Shown: piece by piece, positions 36,491-46,187 of the stretch
Layout of the letters: every line of letters begins with the position of its first letter
Numbering within the stretch: position 1 is the first letter of the stretch
Source: Streptomyces sp. DvalAA-14
Lineage (GTDB): Bacteria > Actinomycetota > Actinomycetes > Streptomycetales > Streptomycetaceae
Length of the DNA: 64,000 nt
NCBI RefSeq assembly: GCF_900091855.1
Contig: NZ_FMCH01000413.1
Location: 1 to 64,000, forward strand
Direction of reading: 5' to 3'
Position numbers and translations under genes: made by a program
Notes under the pieces: generated by a model
Seen by the model: only the letters and a program-made list of their open reading frames with translations
What the model was told of the DNA's origin: nothing
Databases searched by the model: none

Positions 36491-38233
36491 CTACTCCTGT
36501 GCTTTGCGTGCTCGACCAAGCAGGTAGTTACTAAACGCCTGCGATTTTGCGGCCCTCTCCAGAATCATCCCCTCTGCTTGCAGGTAATCAGCCGACCAAG
36601 CCTTAAGGTCTTCGAACGTCGACTTGAGGTGTGGCTCACCCACCTGAGCACCTTCTACGGCAAGCCTACGCAGCTGCTGCGGCCGGCGAACCTGCTCACC
36701 CCCATTGAGCTGCTCGACGATAATCATTGCCAGATGAAATTTGAGATTGCTTTTCTGGACGATATTCGCCTCGGCGGCTTCTGACAAAATAAAGCCATCG
36801 ATTTGACGTTGAAGCCGGGCAGCCCAGAGGTAGATGTCCAGATCGACGTTGGCGTTGAATACCTGCGAGTAGTCTTCGTTGTTCTTCAGAAGGGACGAAG
36901 GTTTCCCCCGGGATTTGTCTGGCCGAGAAAGACCCATTGCCGTTATCGCCGCCCCAAGGAACTGGATGCTAATGATTTTCGACGGATCCTTGCCCTCGTT
37001 CTTATAGAATCCTTTGCGCCTATCGTAGTACCAACCATGAGTCAGGAAGTAGTCTTCAATGTGGCGCTGAACTTCGTCCGTGGCGCGCAGGGACGCATCC
37101 GTAATGGCAGTTTGACGATTGGTGGCTCTGATAACCATGTCGCGCGTTGCAGCGTCAGCCGTGACAATGATCCGAACGAGCAGCATTCGATCCTCGACCT
37201 CCGGCGCAACCGGATCCCTGAGGGTCTCAAAGATCTCATGGCTTGTTTGCAGACCGTTGACGATCTGAATGTTTGAAAGCGAGTATGTTTTAGAAGTACT
37301 GGTAGCTCCGCTGCAGATTAGGGTCACACCATTGTTCATCCACCAAAATTCCGGACTCTCAGCAGACCTAAGCGATTTCCTGATTTCTTGGTTGACCGAG
37401 ACGTTTCCCTGGTAGTCTCTTACGTTCCATTCGAACAGATGACGTCGCAGCCTGCCCTGCTCGTCGACAATTAGGTTGAAGTAGTCGCGGAGCCTGACCA
37501 GCGCCACGTGCGACTGGCCGCTCGTGGCGCTCTCCTGATAGTTCATGGCGAGCGTATAAGGAGGGCGTTCGTTGTAGCGGGCGAGCAGCTCTTTATCCCC
37601 GATGAGTTCCACGGAAATCTTTTCCGCGGCAGGCACCGTGCTCAAGATAGCCTGCTTGAGCGCATAGATCTTCGCTTCTAGCTGCGGTGTGACGTTCCGC
37701 GCATCGCCGGGAGCGGCGTAGATCACATTGACACTGATCCTTGGTCTCCGTACCAACAGCTTTTCCCAGGCGTCGCGAAATAGTCCAAAGCGCTTTAGGA
37801 GCTTGCTATTGTACAGAACTTCCAATGAATCCAGCGGCTGTGAAAGATCGAGGAGTCTCCGGAATGTTCCCTCCAGCTTCTCAATCGCCTCTTCAGTGAA
37901 GTTCGGCGTCCGCTTTGCTTGGACTACCCAAAGCTCCAAGCTTCTGTCTTGTCCGAATTCACTCGGCCTGCTCGAAGGTGTAACCACATCCGAGTCTTCG
38001 TCTAGCAGGCCGTCATCAAAGAAGACGTAGACAGCATCAATTGCGCCGTCTTGCCCACCCCCTGCGATGCCAGCCTCTACCTCCTCTAGTCCTAGATCGT
38101 ACGTTCGAAGAGCCAATCCGGAAGCGAAGATCTCAAATGCGACGGAATTCTCGGCGGAGGGAAGATTATCTTCCTTCCATGCTTCGAAAATCCGCATGAT
38201 GAGCGTTTGTGCATTACTTGGCATGCCAGGCAT
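36491..38233 (-). CDS. AIPR family (abortive infection phage resistance) protein
   Basis: 580 residues. The N-terminus has a nuclease-like arrangement: DGAIDAVYVFF (D66) then LWVVQAKRT (Q105-K107), as in PD-(D/E)XK folds. The middle has FWWMNNGVTLICSGA and IQIVNGLQTSHEIFETLR, the hallmark of AIPR/AbiP-type proteins. The DNA is clearly less GC-rich than the rest of the window, a sign of transfer. It is convergent with the restriction endonuclease. Known members give phage resistance by abortive infection; the trigger here is unknown. Confidence 0.85.
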   Translation of the reverse strand: MPGMPSNAQTLIMRIFEAWKEDNLPSAENSVAFEIFASGLALRTYDLGLEEVEAGIAGGGQDGAIDAVYVFFDDGLLDEDSDVVTPSSRPSEFGQDRSLELWVVQAKRTPNFTEEAIEKLEGTFRRLLDLSQPLDSLEVLYNSKLLKRFGLFRDAWEKLLVRRPRISVNVIYAAPGDARNVTPQLEAKIYALKQAILSTVPAAEKISVELIGDKELLARYNERPPYTLAMNYQESATSGQSHVALVRLRDYFNLIVDEQGRLRRHLFEWNVRDYQGNVSVNQEIRKSLRSAESPEFWWMNNGVTLICSGATSTSKTYSLSNIQIVNGLQTSHEIFETLRDPVAPEVEDRMLLVRIIVTADAATRDMVIRATNRQTAITDASLRATDEVQRHIEDYFLTHGWYYDRRKGFYKNEGKDPSKIISIQFLGAAITAMGLSRPDKSRGKPSSLLKNNEDYSQVFNANVDLDIYLWAARLQRQIDGFILSEAAEANIVQKSNLKFHLAMIIVEQLNGGEQVRRPQQLRRLAVEGAQVGEPHLKSTFEDLKAWSADYLQAEGMILERAAKSQAFSNYLLGRARKAQE

Positions 38234-38693
38234 TTTCTACCCCCTATTGCGAAATCGGATTAGCGTCATTCGAGCTTTCTCGGCCAAGTCAGTTCACGGT
38301 GATCGCAATTTTAGCACTCGTTCTTCCGCGACGATCACCTAACCGGAACATTGGCCCCCCATGAGCAACATCTTGTGCCATATATGCAACGACTTCCCAA
38401 GCTAAGCCGAGCCAGCGCTTGTTCGCCACGGGTAGCCACCCCCGACCATGGTGCCCAAGCAGGCCACGGGTCTGGTGCACGATCGGGCGCAGCTCCAGGC
38501 CAAGCCGATCCACGCAGTCCTGGAAGGCATTGCCTCTATGCGGAGGAGCTGGCCTTCTACGATCTTGAGCAGCGGGTTGACATACACGTCAGCAATTACC
38601 GCACAGCTCTCACCCCTGGGGCAGCTAAGGGCTGTCCCGTTATGTGCATGAGGTAGTTGGAGTGGGCGTGGGATCAACAGCCATACTTGATGC
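38234..38693. other. Island gap upstream of the HEAT-like gene
   Basis: About 460 bp with short frames on both strands that do not look like proteins. It may contain the promoter of the AIPR gene and debris of earlier insertions; nothing specific recognised. Confidence 0.35.
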
Positions 38694-39338
38694 GTGAAGA
38701 TCACGGATGTTGACGGTCTGCTGCCGGACCCGCGGAGTCTGCTGGAGGGGACCGACTGGGCTTCGCTCGAACATGCCTGTGGGTCGGCCGCAGGAACTGC
38801 TGCTTTGCTGGCAGGGCTGCTGGCCGACGACATCGACACGCAGGCCAGTGCCCTGCGGCACCTCAACGATCCGGTGCATCACCAGAACACGATCTACTCA
38901 GTGACAGTGCCTGCGGCTGCATTTGTGGCGAAGATCATTAAGGACCCACGCACGGATACCGTGGTGGCCAGCCGTGACGCCGGGCGCTTGCCGTTGCGCG
39001 CTGCCTTGCTGGACTGGGTGGGATCGGTAGCTACCGAGGTCGGCACCGAAGCAGAGGCACAGATGGCACGTGTGGGGCTTTGTCTGGAAAAACATCCGGA
39101 GTCCGTCCACGTTAGGGCACTGCGTCCTGACCTATTCCATGCTGTCTCTGCTTTCCTCCACGCTCCGGACCTTGCTATTCAAGAAGCAGCTCTTGCCGCG
39201 GCTGTTCCGCTCCTGGACGCCCCGGAACTCGTTGGGCAGCGTGCCCTTCTCACACCGCTGATCCGTGGCGTGCTGGTCTCCAGCGACAACCGTTCGTATC
39301 GCTTCATCGCCGGCCGTGGACTTAGGTCCTGGGGGTAA
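38694..39338 (+). CDS. HEAT-repeat-like hypothetical protein, probably C-terminally truncated
   Basis: 214 residues from GTG at 38694. Alpha-helical repeats such as ALRHLNDPVHHQNTIYSVTV and AALAAAVPLLDAPELVGQ recall HEAT-like proteins found widely in streptomycetes. The 3' end stops about 55 bp before an inserted IS256-type element, and the last helix pair looks incomplete, so the gene was perhaps cut. Function unknown; possibly an immunity-like protein. Confidence 0.6.
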   Translation: MKITDVDGLLPDPRSLLEGTDWASLEHACGSAAGTAALLAGLLADDIDTQASALRHLNDPVHHQNTIYSVTVPAAAFVAKIIKDPRTDTVVASRDAGRLPLRAALLDWVGSVATEVGTEAEAQMARVGLCLEKHPESVHVRALRPDLFHAVSAFLHAPDLAIQEAALAAAVPLLDAPELVGQRALLTPLIRGVLVSSDNRSYRFIAGRGLRSWG

Positions 39339-39393
39339 GAGGCGGCTTCGCTGTCCGACGGACAGGACGAGGACCCGTGTGGTCACGTCCGAT

Positions 39394-40795
39394 GGAGTGG
39401 TGTATCGATGGCCACTCGGTGATCTTGTTTTGAGGCTATGCGGTGAGTTCGGTGGGCAGGGGCGTGTTGTCGGTTTCTGACTCGTTCGGGTGGTGGGCCT
39501 TGGCGAGAAGGTCGAGCCCCATGTAGCGGCGGGCTTCGGTCCATTCGTCGTTCTGTTCGGCCAGGACGGCGCCGACGAGGCGGATAAGTGCGGTCCCGGT
39601 CGGGGAAGATCCCGACGACGTCGGTGCGGCGGCGGATCTCCTTGTTCAGGCGCTCTTGCGGGTTGTTGGACCAGATCTGCCGCCAGATCTCGCGGGGGAA
39701 GGCGGTAAAGGCCAGCAGGTCGTGCTGGGCGGTGTCCAGGTGTGCAGCGGCCTTGGGGAACTTCGCTTCCAGGGCGTTCAGCACGTGCGTCATCTGGGCT
39801 TTCACCGCGTCGGCGTCGGGTTGCTCGAAGACCGTCCGCAGCAGGGTCGCCACCCAGGGCTGGGCGGATTTCGGGACCTGGGAGAGCAGATTTCGGGCGT
39901 AATGGGTGCGGCAGCGCTGCCAGGACGCGCCGGGCAGGACCGCGCCGATCGCGTTGACCAGGCCGGTGTGGGCGTCGGAGACGACGAGCTGGACGCCGGT
40001 AAGGCCGCAGGCGGTCAGCGAGCGCAGGAACGCCAGCCAGCCGGCGCCGTCCTCGGCGGTGGCGACGTCCAGGCCGAGGATCTCGCGGTGCCCGTCGGCG
40101 TTGACACCGACGGCGACCAGCGCGTGAACGTTGACGATCCTGCCGCCTTCGCGGACCTTCTGGGTCAGGGCGTCGACCCGGACGAACGCGTACGGGCCCG
40201 CGTCCAGCGGGCGGTTCCGGAACGCTGTGACCTGTTCGTCCAGGTGCTTGGCCATCGCGCTGACCTGCGACTTCGACAACTGGGTGACACCCAGGGACTG
40301 CGCGAGCTTCTCCACCCGCCGTGTGCTGACGCCCAGCAGGTAGGCGGTGGCGACCACCGAGATGAGGGCCTGCTCGGCCCGGCGGCGGCGCTCGAGCAGC
40401 CAGGTCGGGAAGTAGCTTCCCGAGCGCAGCTTCGGGATGGCCAGCTCGATCGTGCCGGCGCGGGTGTCCCACTCGCGCGGGCGGTAGCCGTTGCGGTGGT
40501 TGACTCGCTCATCGCTGACCTGCCCGTATTCGGCGTTGCAGACCGCGTCGGCGTCGGCGGACATCAGGGCGTCGGCGAATGTTTTGACCATCGCGCGCAG
40601 CAGGTCGGGACTCGCCGTGGCGAGGTTGTCCTCGGTGAGGGCGTGCAGGGGCAGACTGTCTGGTGCGGTCATCGTGCTGATCTCCTTCGAGGCTTGACAC
40701 TTCGAAGATCAGCCGATGGCCGTCTTTCTATGCGGGCACCAACCCGGACACCGGGACAAACCCCCGGATCAGGTCCAACCCGCTACACCACTTCC
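39394..40795 (-). mobile_element. IS256-family insertion sequence
   Basis: Imperfect terminal inverted repeats: GGAGTGGTGTATCG at 39394-39407 and the reverse complement GGAAGTGGTGTAGCG at 40781-40795. The transposase lies between them. The element is inserted in the IS30-type remnant on its right; exact outer borders and target duplications are not resolved. Confidence 0.7.
39436..40672 (-). pseudogene. IS256-family transposase, frameshift near C-terminus
   Basis: Clear IS256-type transposase with NHRNGYRPREWDTRAGTIEL, KVREGGRIVNVHALVAVGV, LVVSDAHTGLVNAI (catalytic Asp) and IWSNNPQERLNKEIRRRTDV (catalytic Glu region). After GIFPDRD the annotated frame becomes non-protein, while the frame one base over reads TALIRLVGAVLAEQNDEW and ends at 39436. 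A one-base indel thus breaks the last ~65 residues. The catalytic core is intact, so partial activity cannot be excluded. Confidence 0.85.
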
Positions 40796-40806
40796 ACAGA
40801 CGCAAC

Positions 40807-41309
40807 CGGCGAGCCGATCCTGAACGTACTCACACAGCCTCTCGTCGGCGGCCAGCTTCGCTGTCTCCGGGCGCCGGGGCCCGCCGCTCGGCATGCCGCT
40901 GAACGGTAGACGCGCGGTATTCCGGCCGGTAAGCCCGGGTCGACGCATTACGTCGAAGCTCCCGCGAGATCGTCGACGGAGACCGACCCAGCAGGCGCGC
41001 AACGTCGCGGACCCCCACACCCTGAGCATGCCAGATTGCGATGTCCTCGCGCTCTGGAAACGACAGGTAGCGCCCCGACACTGTCGGCGAAAGGTTCGGT
41101 TGCACGCCGCCACCGTGCCGGACCCACCGTGTGCCGACCGCAGGCGATACCTCGGCGACGGTCGCCGCTTCCTCGGTCCTCAGTCCCCTGGCTATCGCTG
41201 CGCAGAACCGGACCCGGTCCTCGCGCCAAGCGACCGTCGGTCGGCCGGGCGACGGCATCTGTCCCCGGTACTCACGAACCCTGGCCTGCTGAGGGCCGAC
41301 ACCCATCAC
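40807..41309 (-). pseudogene. IS30-family transposase fragment
   Basis: The N-terminal part of an IS30-type transposase: YLSFPEREDIAIWHAQGVGV, then the helix-turn-helix DVARLLGRSPSTISRELRRN. A frameshift follows near ERRAP, and ETAKLAADERLCEYVQDRL continues in another frame until the border with the IS256 element. The whole DDE catalytic domain is missing. It is an inactive fragment disrupted by the neighbouring element. Confidence 0.85.
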
Positions 41310-41374
41310 TCCACCTCCAGCTATGAGGTGTTGCGACGATTAGTTGAATCCGCCCCCCGTCGCACGTTCTCAAG

Positions 41375-42191
41375 GTGCATCGCATCCTGTCACGTGCCCT
41401 GAAGATTGCCCACCGGCGCCGGCTCATTGTGGAAAACGTGGCCACCCTTGTGGACCCGCCGACCGTGGACGAAACCGAGGCGAACCCCTTCACCATCGAA
41501 GAGGCGAAAGCCTTCCTCGCCGCCCGCGACATAGCGAGACACGTTCATGCGGTGGGTGGTCGGGGTCGGTATGGGCTTCCGGCAGGGGGAGTCCCTCGGT
41601 CTGCGGTGGCAGTACGTAGACCTCGACAACGAGCTGTTCCATCCGCAGTGGCAGCTTCAGCGGCTCACGTGGCGGCACTGCTGCGCGGACCCGACCAGTG
41701 CGGCGCCCGGCTGCAACGGTTCGAGTCCTGCCCCGCGGAATGCGTGACGCACAAGGGCTACAAGCGAGGCTGCCCCCAGCCCTGTGCGAAGTCGTGCACA
41801 AGGCACGCGAGCGCCTGCCCGGAGCGCAAGGACGGGGGTCTCATCTTCACCCGCCCCGCCCGACGGCCGACCACTGGACCCGCGGGCGGACTGGGAGGAG
41901 TTTAAGGAACTTCTCGCCGAGGCGGGCATAGACGACCGGCGGCTGTACGACGGGAGCAGGCACACCACAGGCACGATCCTCAACGAGCTGGGGGTGGACA
42001 TCGTGACCATCATGGAGATCCTGCGGCACACCCAGATCAGCCAGACCCGCCGCTACGTCAAGGGTCGGTCGTACCTCTCGAAGGACGCCATGCACCGCAT
42101 GGGCGACACCTTCATGCCGCAGGTGAAGGCCCCTACTGAGACCACCGACAGCAAATCGGCCCGCGCGCAGCGTCGTCGCCGCATCCGGTAA
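41375..42191 (+). pseudogene. Tyrosine-recombinase integrase, truncated and frameshifted
   Basis: Pieces in different frames: HRILSRALKIAHRRRLIVEN (core-binding end), GFRQGESLGLRWQYVDLDN (box I Arg), a Cys-rich insertion, then GSRHTTGTILNELGVDIVTI (box II His/Arg region) and LRHTQISQTRRYV with the catalytic Tyr. The N-terminal arm-binding domain is missing and at least two frameshifts break the rest. The gene sits 46 bp from the intact tRNA-Thr, the normal place for the integrase that used this site. Confidence 0.85.
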
Positions 42192-42197
42192 AGGAAA

Positions 42198-42230
42198 AAC
42201 CCCAGGTCACGGCGAGTGAGTCCTGGGGTT
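42198..42230. terminator. Stem-loop between integrase remnant and tRNA-Thr
   Basis: AACCCCAGG (42198-42206) pairs with CCTGGGGTT (42222-42230) over a 15-base loop. It follows the tRNA on the minus strand and the integrase on the plus strand, and resembles the stem at 20902-20931. Confidence 0.65.
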
Positions 42231-42234
42231 CTCC

Positions 42235-42278
42235 GGAGCCGCCTTCGGGATTCGAACCCGAGACCTACGCATTACGAG
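42235..42278. repeat. Right attachment site inside tRNA-Thr
   Basis: 44 bases identical to 20938-20981. Together they are the crossover repeats of the island. Confidence 0.87.
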
Positions 42279-42310
42279 TGCGTTGCTCTGGCCAACTGAG
42301 CTAAGGCGGC
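42237..42310 (-). tRNA. tRNA-Thr (anticodon CGT)
   Basis: A 74-nt cloverleaf: acceptor stem GCCGCCT/AGGCGGC, D-arm with AGCTCAGTTGG, anticodon loop CTCGTAA giving anticodon CGT, and T-arm GGTTCGAATCC. The CCA end is not encoded. The 3' half is the island attachment site; the tRNA itself remains intact. Confidence 0.95.
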
Positions 42311-42557
42311 TTGCTGGGGTGCTGACACAGGGTGGCAGCAGCAGCGGGGGAAAGTCTACAGGCTTCCTGGGGGTGGTAGGGACGAGGGCGGGATCATGGG
42401 GAGGCGCTGGTCAGGGGCACCCCGGGGCCCGGGCGGCCGACGGGCGCGAAGGCGTCCGGCACTGGGCGGCGGGCGGCGGGCGCGGGGGTGGTGGGCGCGG
42501 GGCGCTGGGGAGCGGCGGCGGGTGAGGCTAGTGCTGTGGACCTGTCAGGTCACAGCA

Positions 42558-44204
42558 CTAGTTGCACTTCTTGCCGGTCGGCGGGACCCGGCCCGCAAGC
42601 AGGTAGGCGTTGACCGCCGAGTCGATGCAGGAGGAGCCGCGGGCGTACGCGGTGTGGCCGTCGCCGTTGTAGGTGAGGAGGTGGCCGGAGGAGAGTTGGG
42701 AGGCCAGGGAGACCGCCCAGGCGTAGGGGGTTGCCGGGTCGCGGATGGTGCCGACGACGAGGATCGGGGCGGCGCCCTTGGCCGGGATGCGCTCGGCGCG
42801 GCCGGTGGCGCGCACCGGCCAGTAGCCGCAGGTGAGGGAGGACCAGGCCAGGCTGGTGCCGAAGTGCGGCGAGGCCTTCTGGAAGGCGGGCAGCGCGTGT
42901 TCGACGTCGGCCGGGGAGGACAGGGCCGGCGGGAGGTCGAGGCAGTTGACGGCGGCGTTGGCGTACATCAGGTTGCTGTACTTGCCGTTGTCGCCGCGCT
43001 CGTAATAGCCGTCGGAGAGCTTGAGCAGCGGGTCGCCGTCGCCCTTCTGCGCGCTGTCCAGGGCGCCGCGCAGGGACGGCCAGGCCGTCTGGTCGTACAT
43101 CGCCGCGATGACGCCGGTCGTGCCGAGGGACTCGGTGAGCGGGCGGGAGGTGCCGGTGGACAGCGGGTGGGCGTCCAGGGATGCGAAGAAGGCGTCGAGC
43201 CGCTTGCCCGCGTCATCGACGGACTTGCTGCCCAGCGGGCAGTCGGTCCGTTTGACGCAATCGGCGGCGAACGCGTTGAAGGCGGTCTCGAAGCCGCCGG
43301 CTTGGGCCCGGCTGCTCTCCAGGGCGCTCACCGAGGGGTCCATCGCCCCGTCCAGGACGAGCCGGCCGACGCGCTGCGGGAAGAGCCCGGCGTAGGTGGC
43401 GCCGAGGAAGGTGCCGTACGACTTTCCGACGTAGGTCAGCTTCTTGTCGCCGAGCAGGGCCCGCAGGACGTCCATGTCACGGGCCGAGTCGATGGTCGAG
43501 ACATGCCCGAGGAACTTCGCCGAGCGCTTCTCGCAGGCGGCGTCGAAGGTCTTGTCGGCGGCGGTGAGCTTGCTGATCTCCGCCGCGTTGTCGGGAGTGG
43601 TGTCGACGACCGTGAAGGCGTCCATCTGCTTGTCGGACAGGCACTCGACCGGCTCGCTGCGGGCGACCCCGCGCGGGTCGACGGCGACCATGGTGTAGCG
43701 GGAGGTGACGGACGCGGGGTATCCGAGGGCCGCGTACTGCAGGTAGTCGATCGCCGAACCGCCCGGGCCACCCGGGTTGACCAGCATCGAACCGAGCCGC
43801 TTGCCGGGGCCGGCCGCCTTCTTGCGCGCGACGGCGAGTTTGAGGTCGCTGGAGGAGTGCGGGTGGGCGTAGTCCAGCGGGACCTTCATCGTGGCGCAGT
43901 CGAATTGCGGCACGCCGCAGCTGCGCCAGTGGAGCTTCTGCTTGTAGTACGGCTTGAGGTCGGCCGGGATCCGCGACGGCAGCGGCTGCAGGGAAGCGGA
44001 CGACGAGGCGGAAGAGGAGGCGCCGGCGGAAGAGGACGTACCGGGGGACGTGGACCCGGCGGACTGCGTCGAACGGCCGGGCGACGCCGCTTCGGCCCGG
44101 TGGCCGGTCCCTCCGGATGAGCAGGCGGACAGCAGCAGTCCGGCCACCGCGACCACCGTGAACGGCGTGCGGAGCAGGCGTTTGGCGCGCTTCGGCGTAA
44201 GCAT
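42558..44204 (-). CDS. Alpha/beta-hydrolase lipoprotein (tripeptidyl aminopeptidase-like)
   Basis: 548 residues. The N-terminal signal ends in a lipobox, LLLSAC, followed by a Ser-rich linker. The hydrolase has LVNPGGPGGSAIDYL (oxyanion region), VAVDPRGVARSEPV, nucleophile motif GKSYGT (near residue 260), and a C-terminal TAP-like domain with VVGTIRDPATPYAWA and GDGHTAY (Asp and His of the triad). This fits secreted SlpD/SlpE/Tap-type peptidases that remove tripeptides from proteins outside the cell. The start at 44204 gives a normal signal; a longer frame is possible but less likely. Confidence 0.9.
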   Translation of the reverse strand: MLTPKRAKRLLRTPFTVVAVAGLLLSACSSGGTGHRAEAASPGRSTQSAGSTSPGTSSSAGASSSASSSASLQPLPSRIPADLKPYYKQKLHWRSCGVPQFDCATMKVPLDYAHPHSSSDLKLAVARKKAAGPGKRLGSMLVNPGGPGGSAIDYLQYAALGYPASVTSRYTMVAVDPRGVARSEPVECLSDKQMDAFTVVDTTPDNAAEISKLTAADKTFDAACEKRSAKFLGHVSTIDSARDMDVLRALLGDKKLTYVGKSYGTFLGATYAGLFPQRVGRLVLDGAMDPSVSALESSRAQAGGFETAFNAFAADCVKRTDCPLGSKSVDDAGKRLDAFFASLDAHPLSTGTSRPLTESLGTTGVIAAMYDQTAWPSLRGALDSAQKGDGDPLLKLSDGYYERGDNGKYSNLMYANAAVNCLDLPPALSSPADVEHALPAFQKASPHFGTSLAWSSLTCGYWPVRATGRAERIPAKGAAPILVVGTIRDPATPYAWAVSLASQLSSGHLLTYNGDGHTAYARGSSCIDSAVNAYLLAGRVPPTGKKCN

Positions 44205-44299
44205 CGGCGGCTCGGTCCTCCCGTCGGATGAACATGAGCGTATCCGCCGCACGTGCCTGGCGATCGATCGACCTGTCGCCTTTTGAGTGGTTTGAGCCG

Positions 44300-45763
44300 C
44301 TAGGCATGGCCTTTCGGGGCGGGGGGCGGCGAGGATCGGGGGGACGGTTTGTGTGACGTGCGGGACGGCCGAACGAGTGCCCGTGCGTGCGTGTGCGCGT
44401 GGAGCGGGGGGTGGGTCGATGGATGGGCCGGGGGGCGGGCGGGTGCGGGTGTGCGGGCGTGAGCCGCCGGCCGGTGGGCCGGTGCGCGGGTGGGGGCGTG
44501 CGCCGGTGCGTGGCTACGCACGGGTTTCCGGACCGGGCCCGGTACGGGTGCGGGGGTCCGGTGGTGGGTACGGGCGGGGGTCCGTGCCGGTGCCGGTGCC
44601 GGTACGTGTGCCGGGGCGTGGGGCCGCAACAGAGTCCGCGGCTGGGTCAGCGGCTGGGTCAGCGGCTGGGTCCGTCGATGCGTCGGTACGTACGCCGGTG
44701 CCCGTGGCGCGAGCTGTGCCGGTACGCGGGCCCGTACCGGCGGTCCCTCCGCCGACCCCACCGCGGCAGCCCCGGGCAGGGCCGAGGCACCGTCGAGCTT
44801 CTCGGTCAGGTAGGCCGCGACCAGGCTCATCAGCGCCGACCGCCTCCCCACCCCGTCGATCAACCGTACGGCGTCGCCCCGCGCGTTCAACGACTCCCGC
44901 AACCGCACCGCTGACGCGTACGAACCGCTCTCACTGCCGAGCGAGGCGAGCAGCAGGGGTGGCTGCGGGCCGGCGGTCTCGGTGAGCTCCGGATACGTAC
45001 CGGAGATGCCGATGCCAGCCTGGTAGCGGCCCGGGTTGGCCAGAGCCTCGCGTACCGCGCACGGGGCTTGCGCGCCGATGCCCAGTACCGCGCGGGCGCT
45101 GACCGAAGTCAGGGTGCGGTAGCGGTGGGCGACCTCGGTGAGCAGGGCGCCGGAGTCGCGGTCGCAGCTGTCCGGCATGACCAGGACGAACGGGTCGGAA
45201 CGGCCGCGCCGCAGCCCCTCGGCGAGGCCCGCGTAGAGGTCGGGGTCGCCCTTGGGGTCGTCCACGTGCGCCAGCACCACCGGGTAGGCGACGCCAGCCG
45301 CGTGCGGGGTGTCGTAGAACGGCGGCAGCCATACCCGGGTGCCGTCGCTGAGCAGTTGGAGGGTGCCGCCGGACGGGTGGCCGAGGGTACGGGCCTCCGG
45401 GGAGAGCGAGGGCGGTGGTGAAGGCGCCGGCGGGGCCGGTTCGGGAGTGCGCGGCGGCGGGGGTGGGGCCGGGGCGGTCCGCGGTGCGGTGCGGGCAGGG
45501 GACGGCGCCGCCGGCCCGGCGAGCGAAGAGGCCGAGGACACGGGGGCGGGCGAGCGGTGCAGGAGCGGTACGGCGAGGACCGCGGCCACCAGCGCGGCGG
45601 CACCGGCCGCGCCGATCCGTAGCGCCACGCCCCGCCGGTCGACGGGCAGCTCGTACACGCGGCCGGCCCGTTCCCCCTGCCAGTGGCGCAGGGCGCGCAG
45701 CGCGAAGGTCAACGCGGTGGAGGCGAACAGCAGCAGAAAGAACATGCGGATCGTGTCGGCCAC
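44300..45763 (-). CDS. Membrane protein with esterase-like domain and repetitive Pro/His/Ala tail
   Basis: 487 residues. One N-terminal helix and a second (AAGAAALVAAVLAVPLL) are followed by a Pro-rich linker, then a domain with PVVLAHVDDP, FVLVMPDSCDRD and ARAVLGIGAQAPCAVREAL. This recalls esterase-D-like alpha/beta hydrolases, but the nucleophile serine is not found in the expected position. The last ~150 residues are a low-complexity tail rich in Pro, Ala, Thr, Arg and His. The start is GTG at 45763 behind GGAAGGG. The role is unknown, perhaps cell-surface. Confidence 0.7.
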   Translation of the reverse strand: MADTIRMFFLLLFASTALTFALRALRHWQGERAGRVYELPVDRRGVALRIGAAGAAALVAAVLAVPLLHRSPAPVSSASSLAGPAAPSPARTAPRTAPAPPPPPRTPEPAPPAPSPPPSLSPEARTLGHPSGGTLQLLSDGTRVWLPPFYDTPHAAGVAYPVVLAHVDDPKGDPDLYAGLAEGLRRGRSDPFVLVMPDSCDRDSGALLTEVAHRYRTLTSVSARAVLGIGAQAPCAVREALANPGRYQAGIGISGTYPELTETAGPQPPLLLASLGSESGSYASAVRLRESLNARGDAVRLIDGVGRRSALMSLVAAYLTEKLDGASALPGAAAVGSAEGPPVRARVPAQLAPRAPAYVPTHRRTQPLTQPLTQPRTLLRPHAPAHVPAPAPARTPARTHHRTPAPVPGPVRKPVRSHAPAHAPTRAPAHRPAAHARTPAPARPPAHPSTHPPLHAHTHARALVRPSRTSHKPSPRSSPPPAPKGHA

Positions 45764-46187
45764 GGCGGGACCCTTCCGGGACGGCTGCGGCCCCGCGGGG
45801 ACAGGGCGGAGCAGGCGGGACCACTGCCTGCACCTTGCATCGGCCGGTCGGCCGGTCCGGGGACGCCGTTACGGTCCGGGGCCGGTGATCACCCGAACGC
45901 ACCACGCGCTGTGCCGCGGGCAGGGCGGGGACGCCGGCAGGCCGGCTGCCTCTGCCCGCAGGCCGGCGTCGGCTCGTCGGGCCTTCTGCGGGTGGTGCGT
46001 GCGTCGCGCGGTACCGCCCCCCGGACTCCGGCCGCTACCCCCAGCGGCCCTGCGGGGGCAGGTGCGGTGGGGCTCCTTGCGCCTGGGCCAGACCGGGCGC
46101 GGACCGGTCGGCCCGGGCGGAAGAGGCCCCCAAGGGCCCGCTGGGAATACCCCGGGACGGGATCCCGGAACGACCCCAAAACCAAAG
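45764..46187. other. Intergenic stretch with no recognised gene
   Basis: About 420 bp of very GC-rich sequence before the duplicated holB end. No supported gene or RNA. Frames on both strands are low-complexity. Confidence 0.4.

Larger units (their letters stand above)
20938..42278. mobile_element. Genomic island integrated in tRNA-Thr (about 21.3 kb)
   Basis: A 44-bp direct repeat marks both ends: 20938-20981, and 42235-42278 inside the intact tRNA-Thr gene. It covers the 3' half of the tRNA, the usual crossover site of tyrosine integrases, and the decayed integrase lies immediately next to the intact tRNA as expected. The cargo is defence-like (nuclease, helicase operon, exonuclease, NotI-like restriction-modification, AIPR) with several insertion sequences. 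No conjugation, replication or capsid genes are visible. The integrase lesion suggests it can no longer excise by itself. Confidence 0.87.
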
